From the NCBI GenBank assembly GCA_035995885.1, contig DASYKC010000210.1, forward strand, positions 1-64,000: DNA of 64,000 nucleotides, in the 5' to 3' direction. Numbering within the stretch: the first letter of the stretch is position 1; each line of letters opens with the position of its first letter. Below are positions 58,175 to 64,000 of the stretch, piece after piece. The translations under genes were made by a program, and so were the position numbers. This DNA is from Schlegelella_A sp035995885 (GTDB taxonomy: Bacteria > Pseudomonadota > Gammaproteobacteria > Burkholderiales > Burkholderiaceae_C). The notes under the pieces are model-generated. The model did not search any database. It was not told the DNA's origin and saw only the letters and a program-made list of their open reading frames with translations.

Positions 58175-61100
58175 TGCAGCGTCATCAGGGTCGCGTTGCC
58201 GCCTGCCGCCGCGGTGTTGACGCTCAGCGCGCGCTCGACGACGAGGCGCTCGAGCGGCAGCGCCGTCTCGCCCGGCCGCGATCCCTCGACGCCGACGATC
58301 GGCCCCAGGCGTGCGGCGAGGACGCGGCCGATGCGAAGGAGCCCATCGGCGCTGCCGTGGTGAAGCACGGCGTCGAAGCGCACGCCGGGCACGGTCCAGT
58401 CGTCGACGAGGTCGATCCGCGCCCGCACCGGCTCGGGCAGGCGCTCGCGCAGCGCTGCCGCGTCGCGCGGCCAGAGCGCGCGGCTGCCGACGGCGAGGAC
58501 GGCGGCGAGCTGGGCCAGGCGATCGCCCTCGGCATCGGCGAGGCAAAGGATGGCGTCGCGCGGCTGCAGGGTGTAGACGTTGCGCTCGCCGGTCGGGCCG
58601 GCGAGGAGCGACGCGACGCCGACGCGCGATTCGCTCGCGAAGCGGGTGCACAGCGCCGCCAGCACCGCGTCGCCGCCGCCCTCGGCCCAGCGCCGCAGCG
58701 CGCGCAGCGGCGCGGCGACGTCGAGCTGCGGCGACGCGTCGACGCTGCCCGCGGCGAGCGCGCGCGACATCACTGCGGCCGGCCGGCGCGAGAGCAGGCG
58801 ATAGAGATAGAGCGGCCCGCCCGCCTTCGGCCCCGTTCCCGACAGGCCTTCGCCACCGAACGGCTGGACACCGACGACCGCGCCGACCATGTTGCGATTG
58901 ACGTAGACGTTGCCGACGCGCGCGCCGGCGACGACCTGGGCGATCGTCTCGTCGATGCGCGACTGCACGCCGAGCGTCAGGCCGTAGCCGGTGGCGTTGA
59001 CCTGGTCGATCATCGCGCCGAGGTCGCGGCGCCGGTAGCGGACGACGTGGAGCACCGGGCCGAAGATCTCGCGCTCCAGCTCGCCGAGGTGGTCGAGCTC
59101 GATCAGCGTCGGCGTCACGAACGTGCCGCGCGCGGTCGCGCCGGCCTCGGCGCGGGCGTCGCGGAAGACGCTCCGGCCGCGCCCGCGCATCTGCGCGACG
59201 TGCGCCTCGATCGCATCGCGCGCCTCGGCGTCGATCACCGGGCCGACGTCGACGGCGAGCGCGTCGGGCGCGCCGATCCGGCTCTCGGCCATCGCGCCCC
59301 TCAGCATCGCGACGACGCGGTCGGCGCCGTCGTCCTGCAGGCACAGCACGCGCAGCGCCGAGCAGCGCTGGCCGGCGCTGTCGAACGCCGAGGCGACGAC
59401 GTCGCTCACGACCTGCTCGGCGAGCGCCGACGAATCGACCAGCATCGCGTTCTGGCCGCCGGTCTCGGCGATCAGCGGCACGGCACGGCCGGCATCGTTC
59501 AAGCGGCCGGCGAGGCTCTTCTGGAGCAGCCGGGCGACGTTGGTCGAGCCGGTGAACATGACGCCCTGGACGCGCGCATCGGCGACGAGCGCGGCGCCGA
59601 CGGTCTCGCCGCGGCCGGGCAGGAGCTGCAGCGCCGTCGGCGGCAGGCCGGCGCCGCGCAGGCGCCGCACCATCTCGGCGGCGATCAGCGGCGTCTGCTC
59701 GGCCGGCTTGGCGAGCACCGGATTGCCGGCGGCGAGCGCTGCCGCGACCTGGCCGGTGAAGATCGCGAGCGGAAAATTCCACGGACTGATGCAGACCACG
59801 GGGCCGAGCGGCGCGGCGTCGCCGCCGCCGAGGTCGCGGCGCGCCTGCGCCGCGTAGAAGCGCAGGAAGTCGACCGCCTCGCGCACTTCGGCGATGCCGT
59901 TCGGATAGGTCTTGCCGGCTTCGCGCGCGAGCAGGCCGAGCAGAAGCGGCAGGTCGGCCTCGAGCGAATCGGCGCTGCGCTCGAGCATCGCGGCGCGCTC
60001 GCTCGCCGGCGTCGCCGCCCACGCGGCCGCGCCTTCGCTCGCGCTGGCGACGGCGCGCTCGACGTCGGCGAGCGTCGCCTCGCGGACGTGGCCGACGACG
60101 TCGTCGTGGTCGGCCGGGTTGAGAATTTCCTGCGCCGGCGTGGCCGACGCGGCGAATGCGCCGGGTGCTGCGATCGCCGACGCATTGGCCGCAGCCAGCA
60201 GGGGCGATGCTGTCCACGTCTCGGCGCGGCTCGCCTGCAAGGCCTCGGCGAGCGCGGCCAAGGCGTCCTCGTTCGAGAGGTCGAGGCCGCGCGAGTTGCG
60301 CCGCGCGCCGCCATAGATCTCGCCCGGCAAGGCGATCGCCGGATGCGGCCGGCCGACGACGCGCGCGCCGCCTTCGCCTTCCTCGTCGGCGATGCGCTCT
60401 GTCGTCGTCACCGGGTCCTCGATGAGCGCGTCGATCGGCACCGACGCGTCGGCGATGCGGTTGACGAACGAGGTGTTGGCGCCGTTCTCGAGCAGGCGCC
60501 GGACGAGGTAGGCGAGCAGCGTCTCGTGCGTGCCGACCGGCGCGTAGATCCGGCACGGCCGGCCGAGCCCGCCGTCGGCGACGTTGCCGACGACCTGCTC
60601 GTAAAGCGGCTCGCCCATGCCGTGAAGGCACTGGAACTCGTAGCGGTCGGGCGCCGCCGCGGCGCCGCCGGCGAGCTCGTGAACGGCCGCGAGGGTGTGC
60701 GCGTTGTGGGTCGCGAACTGCGGGAACGTCGCGTCGGGCGCGGCGAGGAGGCGGCGCGCGCACGCCAGGTAGGCGACGTCGGTGTAGGCCTTCCTCGTGT
60801 AGACCGGATAGCCGTCGAGGCCGTCGATCTGGGCGCGCTTGATCTCGCTGTCCCAGTACGCGCCCTTGACGAGGCGGACCATCAGTCGATGCCCCGATCG
60901 CCGCCCGAGGTCGACGAGCGCGTCGATCACGAAAGGGCAGCGCTTCTGGTACGCCTGGACGACGAAGCCGATGCCGTTCCAGCCGGCGAGCTCGGGCTCG
61001 AAGCAGAGCCGCTCGAGCAGGTCGAGCGAGAGCTCGAGGCGATCGGCCTCCTCGGCGTCGATGTTGAGGCCGATGTCGTGGCGCCGCGAGCGGATCGCGA

Positions 61101-61941
61101 GCTGCTTTAGGATCGGATAGAGCTCGTCGTGGACGCGAACGACCTGGGCCCGGCTGTAGCGCGGATGCAGCGCCGAGAGCTTGATCGAGATGCCCGGCCC
61201 GGCGCAGATGCCGCGGCCGGCCGAGGCGCGGCCGATCGCGTCGATCGCGTCCTCGTAGGCACGCCGGTAGCGCGCCGCGTCGGCGCCGGTGAGCGCGGCC
61301 TCGCCGAGCATGTCGTACGAATAGCGAAAGCCCTGTGCCTCGCGCGGCCGCGCATTGGCGAGCGCGTCGGCGATCGTCTCGCCGGTAACGAACTGCTCGC
61401 CCATCACGCGCATCGCCCGGTCGACGCTCTTTCGGATCAGCGGCTCGCCGCCCTTGCCGACGAGGCGCGCGAGCGCGTTCGACAGTCCCGACTCGCTGTG
61501 CGTCGAGACGAGCTTGCCGGTGAGGAGCAGCGCCCAGGTCGCGGCGTTGACGAAGAGCGACGGGCTGCGGCCGAGGTGCTCGTGCCACTGCCCGGTGCTG
61601 ATCTTGTCGCGGATGAGCGCGTCGCGCGTCGCCGGGTCGGGGATGCGCAGCAACGCCTCGGCGAGGCACATCAGCGCGACGCCTTCCTGCGACGACAGCG
61701 AGTACTCCTGCAGCAGGCCCTGGACGAGGCCTTCGCGGCCGGCCGCGCTCTTGCGATCGCGCAGCGCCTGCGCCAGCCGGCGCGCCAGCGCCTGCGCCGC
61801 GGCGGCGCTGTCGGGCGCCAGGCGCGCCGCGGCGACGAGCGGCGGCACGGCTTCGGGCTCGGCGAGCCGGTACGCCGCCGTGACCGCCGCGCGCAGCGGC
61901 GAGCGCGCGGCGGGGAGCGAGAGGTCGTCGTGCGGCGCCAT
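58171..61941 (-). CDS. putA: Bifunctional proline dehydrogenase / P5C dehydrogenase PutA
   Basis: A 1256-residue PutA that oxidises proline to glutamate via P5C, with FAD and NAD. The N-terminal arm begins directly with LSLPAARSPLRAAVTAAYRL. The proline dehydrogenase barrel (about 150-480) includes LMVRLVKGAYWDSEIKRAQ near residue 360. The aldehyde dehydrogenase domain follows with the catalytic Cys in DSAGQRCSALRV (about 860) and the Glu in ETGGQNAML. A C-terminal domain after about 1020 marks a long-type PutA. The N-terminal ribbon-helix-helix DNA-binding domain of E. coli PutA is absent, so it should not be an autoregulator. Confidence 0.93.
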   Translation of the reverse strand: MAPHDDLSLPAARSPLRAAVTAAYRLAEPEAVPPLVAAARLAPDSAAAAQALARRLAQALRDRKSAAGREGLVQGLLQEYSLSSQEGVALMCLAEALLRIPDPATRDALIRDKISTGQWHEHLGRSPSLFVNAATWALLLTGKLVSTHSESGLSNALARLVGKGGEPLIRKSVDRAMRVMGEQFVTGETIADALANARPREAQGFRYSYDMLGEAALTGADAARYRRAYEDAIDAIGRASAGRGICAGPGISIKLSALHPRYSRAQVVRVHDELYPILKQLAIRSRRHDIGLNIDAEEADRLELSLDLLERLCFEPELAGWNGIGFVVQAYQKRCPFVIDALVDLGRRSGHRLMVRLVKGAYWDSEIKRAQIDGLDGYPVYTRKAYTDVAYLACARRLLAAPDATFPQFATHNAHTLAAVHELAGGAAAAPDRYEFQCLHGMGEPLYEQVVGNVADGGLGRPCRIYAPVGTHETLLAYLVRRLLENGANTSFVNRIADASVPIDALIEDPVTTTERIADEEGEGGARVVGRPHPAIALPGEIYGGARRNSRGLDLSNEDALAALAEALQASRAETWTASPLLAAANASAIAAPGAFAASATPAQEILNPADHDDVVGHVREATLADVERAVASASEGAAAWAATPASERAAMLERSADSLEADLPLLLGLLAREAGKTYPNGIAEVREAVDFLRFYAAQARRDLGGGDAAPLGPVVCISPWNFPLAIFTGQVAAALAAGNPVLAKPAEQTPLIAAEMVRRLRGAGLPPTALQLLPGRGETVGAALVADARVQGVMFTGSTNVARLLQKSLAGRLNDAGRAVPLIAETGGQNAMLVDSSALAEQVVSDVVASAFDSAGQRCSALRVLCLQDDGADRVVAMLRGAMAESRIGAPDALAVDVGPVIDAEARDAIEAHVAQMRGRGRSVFRDARAEAGATARGTFVTPTLIELDHLGELEREIFGPVLHVVRYRRRDLGAMIDQVNATGYGLTLGVQSRIDETIAQVVAGARVGNVYVNRNMVGAVVGVQPFGGEGLSGTGPKAGGPLYLYRLLSRRPAAVMSRALAAGSVDASPQLDVAAPLRALRRWAEGGGDAVLAALCTRFASESRVGVASLLAGPTGERNVYTLQPRDAILCLADAEGDRLAQLAAVLAVGSRALWPRDAAALRERLPEPVRARIDLVDDWTVPGVRFDAVLHHGSADGLLRIGRVLAARLGPIVGVEGSRPGETALPLERLVVERALSVNTAAAGGNATLMTLQ

Positions 61942-62018
61942 GTCAGTGCGAAGGTGCCGACGCCATGTCAGCGCGACGATGCCGGCGCCCGTGAGCGCGA
62001 AGGTGCCGGTGCGGCGCC
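61940..62018. repeat. Three tandem copies of a 25-28-bp unit between putA and the OCD-family gene
   Basis: Units start at 61940, 61965 and 61991. They share (A/G)TG...AG(T/C)GCGA, then AGGTGCCG or CGATGCCG, then GCGCC. The array spans the putA start codon, the 26-bp gap and the end of the OCD-family frame, so the last residues of that protein (APAPSRSRAPASSR) are encoded by repeat sequence. It may be a recent local duplication. Confidence 0.7.
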
Positions 62019-62939
62019 GTGGACGAGCGTCGCCGCGGCCAGGTCCTCGAGCGCGCTGCCGACCGACTTGAAGACGGTGCGCTGCTGTCCCGGCGATCGC
62101 CGGCCGTCGCGGCGACCGCGCGCGAGCTCGGCGAGCGTGCCGATGGCGTCGGCAGCGACGACGCCGCGCGCGATCGGGCCGATCAGGTCGCCGCTTTTCG
62201 TCGCCGCGTCGTCGCTGTCGACGAACACCGCGGCGGCGGCGAAGCACGCGTCGTCGGCTTCGCGCATCGCCGGCGCGAACGAGCCGATCAGGTCGAGGTG
62301 GCTGCCCGTGCGCAGCCAGCGGCCGGATACGACCGGCTCGCGTGCGAGCGTCGCGCAGCTGACGATCTCGGCCTCGGCGACGGCCGCCTCCGCGCTCGCC
62401 GCGACGCGCGCGTCGAAGCCCTCGCCGGCCAGCTCGGCGACGAGCGCCGCCGCGCGTGGCGTCGAGCGTGCCCAGACCGTGACGCGCTCGATCGGCCGGA
62501 CGGCGCGGTGCGCCTCGGGCAGCAGGCGGGCGATGCGGCCGGCGCCGATCACGGCGAGGTGGCTTGCGCCTTCCCGCGCGAGCCACGACGCCGCCAGCGC
62601 CGACGTCGCCGCCGTGCGCCGCGCCGTCAGCTCGTCGCCGTCGATCCAGGCGAGCGGCGCGCCGGTGCCCGCGTCGTAGAGAACGTACGTCGAGTGCAGC
62701 CCCGGCAGGCCGCGCGCGGCGTTGCCCGGCGCGACGTTGACGACCTTGACGCCGTAGCAGCCGCCGCGCTGCCAGGCCGGCATGACGAGCGACGTCACCG
62801 CATCGTCACCCGCGCCGGCGAGCTCGAGCACCTGGCGCGGCGGCAGCTCGCAGCCGCGCTCGAACATCGTTCTGAGGGCGTCGATGAGCGGCGCGAAGGC
62901 CAGCCGCTCGCGCGTCTCGTCCGCGCCGTAGAACCTCAT
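61968..62939 (-). CDS. Ornithine cyclodeaminase / mu-crystallin family protein
   Basis: A 323-residue NAD(P)-dependent enzyme of the OCD/CRYM family. Seen are LVMPAWQRGGCYGVKVVNV near the N-terminus, PLAWIDGDELTARRTAATSA, the Rossmann motif LAVIGAGRIARLLPEAHRAV and SHLDLIGSFAPAMREADD, with DDAATKSGDL later. Members make proline from ornithine, or reduce cyclic imines such as pyrroline-2-carboxylate. Placement upstream of putA favours proline or hydroxyproline metabolism. The final dozen residues come from the tandem repeat. It starts 19 bp from the TonB receptor gene's end. Confidence 0.87.
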   Translation of the reverse strand: MRFYGADETRERLAFAPLIDALRTMFERGCELPPRQVLELAGAGDDAVTSLVMPAWQRGGCYGVKVVNVAPGNAARGLPGLHSTYVLYDAGTGAPLAWIDGDELTARRTAATSALAASWLAREGASHLAVIGAGRIARLLPEAHRAVRPIERVTVWARSTPRAAALVAELAGEGFDARVAASAEAAVAEAEIVSCATLAREPVVSGRWLRTGSHLDLIGSFAPAMREADDACFAAAAVFVDSDDAATKSGDLIGPIARGVVAADAIGTLAELARGRRDGRRSPGQQRTVFKSVGSALEDLAAATLVHGAAPAPSRSRAPASSR

Positions 62940-62958
62940 CGTCGCGTCGGCACCGGTC

Positions 62959-64000
62959 CTAGAAGCCGACCGTCGCGGCCAGGCCGACGGTCCAGTTGCG
63001 CCCCGGCGCCGGCTCGAAGAAGCGCGAGTTGCCTTCGTTGACGATCACCGAGCCCGCGTAGCGGCGCGCCAGGACGTTGTCGACGCGCGCGAAGCCGGTG
63101 ACGTCGACGCTGCCGACGCGCGCCGCGTAGCCGACGTTGGCGTTGACGACGGCGAACCCGGACGCCGCGTCGGCGTTCGCGTCGTTGACCCAGACCCGGC
63201 CGAGCGCGCGCGCCTCGACGCCGCCGCGCCAGCCGAGCGGCGGCGCCCAGGCGAGCGCGCCGTAGAGCGAGTCGCGGGCGATGCCGGGAATGCGGTTGCC
63301 GGCGGGGATCGTCAGGTTCGGCACGGCGCACGGCGTCGCCGTGCAGGTCGTGAAGGTGTCGAGATAGCGCGCGTCGAGCCAGGTGTAGGCGAGCTGCGCG
63401 CGCAGGTTCTCGCGCAGGTCGCGGCTCCACGCCGCCTCGAGGCCGCGCCGCCGCGTCGCGCCGACGTTCTGGAACGTCGAGCGGCCGCCGACGTTGCTGA
63501 GCGTGGCGATCTCGTTGTCGGTGCGGGTCTCGAACAGCGCGACGTTGACATCGCCCCAATCGGTCCTCGTCTTGACGCCGGCCTCGTAGCTGTCGTTCCT
63601 GGCCGCGCCGAGGGCCAGGTTGAGGCCGGTCTGCCCGTTCGGTCGGTAGGCGAGCTCGTTCAGCGTCGGCGTCTCGAAGCCGCGCCCGGCGGTGACATAG
63701 ACGTGGAGCGCCGGCGTCGCTGCGAACATCAGGCCGGCCACCGGCAGCGTCGCGGCGAAGCGCAGCCGCCCGCTGTCGTCGGGATTCGGGCCGACGATGT
63801 AGTGATCCTCGGAAGAGAAGCGGACGCTGCTGTGGCGCACGCCGGCGTGCAGCGTCCAGCGCTCGGCGAACTGCCACGACCCTTGCGCATACTGGTCGAA
63901 GTTGGCGACGGTGTTGTCCTCGTCGCGGCGCAGCGCGCCTTGCACGCCGAGCGTCGTGCCGATGAAGTTCTGGTAGCCGAAGCGGTGCTCGTCGAGCGCG
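62959..64000 (-). CDS. TonB-dependent outer-membrane receptor (C-terminal part)
   Basis: The frame enters from beyond the window and gives about 346 C-terminal residues of a TonB-dependent receptor. It is a beta-barrel with repeated amphipathic strands: WTLHAGVRHSSVRFSSEDHY, VYVTAGRGFETPTLNELAYR, DVNVALFETRTDNEIATLS, LRAQLAYTWLDARYLDTF. The last strand NWTVGLAATVGF ends in the C-terminal Phe expected for outer-membrane insertion. GFETPTLNEL is a hallmark of the siderophore/vitamin-type receptors. Ligand unknown because the plug domain is outside. It heads the OCD/putA/esterase run on this strand. Confidence 0.9.
   Translation of the reverse strand, partial: ALDEHRFGYQNFIGTTLGVQGALRRDEDNTVANFDQYAQGSWQFAERWTLHAGVRHSSVRFSSEDHYIVGPNPDDSGRLRFAATLPVAGLMFAATPALHVYVTAGRGFETPTLNELAYRPNGQTGLNLALGAARNDSYEAGVKTRTDWGDVNVALFETRTDNEIATLSNVGGRSTFQNVGATRRRGLEAAWSRDLRENLRAQLAYTWLDARYLDTFTTCTATPCAVPNLTIPAGNRIPGIARDSLYGALAWAPPLGWRGGVEARALGRVWVNDANADAASGFAVVNANVGYAARVGSVDVTGFARVDNVLARRYAGSVIVNEGNSRFFEPAPGRNWTVGLAATVGF

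Noticed and set aside
57257..61669. Very long minus-strand open frame (about 1470 codons) across the esterase and putA
   Set aside because: Only its last 305 codons, from ATG 58174, encode the esterase. The upstream part is a shadow frame of putA, low-complexity Arg/Ala/Pro text caused by high GC.

Overview
The window is very GC-rich, densely coded DNA with betaproteobacterial character, most likely from the Burkholderiales. Pointers are the TctA/TctB transporter, the LexA-box-controlled imuA-imuB pair, PutA, AhpC/AhpD, DUF3617 and DUF3501 proteins, and an ISNCY-type transposase relic. Placement is by gene content only; there is no rRNA or other marker. Because GC is so high, most of the long overlapping open frames are shadows of the real genes. 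The window cuts through tctA on the left and a TonB-dependent receptor on the right.

Left core-like region (1-20.6 kb). It opens with tctB-tctA. Next comes an overlapping set of tatD, a spermidine-synthase-like gene and a GspE/PilB ATPase. A membrane-anchored trypsin-like protease lies upstream of a moxR-DUF58-VWA operon. Then come a DUF2628 protein, imuA-imuB behind a perfect CTGT-N8-ACAG SOS box, a MarR-GNAT fusion, a DUF3617 protein, an acyl-CoA ligase and a RarD-type permease. The end of the region handles peroxide: ahpC and ahpD, plus a rubrerythrin/Fe-S protein/DUF3501 operon.

Accessory region (20.66 to about 46.4 kb). It begins exactly at a tRNA-Ala(CGC) gene followed by an integrase relic and a frameshifted gene, the usual scar of an integrated island. 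Spacing is looser and gene content is mixed: an S8 protease with twin C-terminal modules, a GST, a truncated hydrolase beside an ISNCY relic, an Ivy lysozyme inhibitor, an ArsR/AHSA1 pair, a VOC protein, a CadC-like TPR regulator, a patatin phospholipase, IS21-like terminal repeats and a PQQ alcohol dehydrogenase with its cytochrome c. Its most striking element is a divergent pair: a SIR2-like domain fused to a class III nucleotide cyclase (31.1-32.6 kb), facing a 1057-residue STAND NTPase with a membrane segment and a helical-repeat tail (32.7-35.9 kb). It is a candidate nucleotide-signalling or defence module.

Right core-like region (46.4-64 kb). It holds an SDR, a calcium-repeat secreted protein, a DedA-rhodanese fusion, a dodecin, a Vgb-like lipoprotein, a cupin and an HlyD/C39-peptidase ABC exporter. 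The last is a peptide secretion system with no recognisable substrate gene. The window closes with a same-strand run of TonB receptor, ornithine-cyclodeaminase-family protein, putA and a depolymerase-type esterase, pointing to proline or related amino-acid catabolism.
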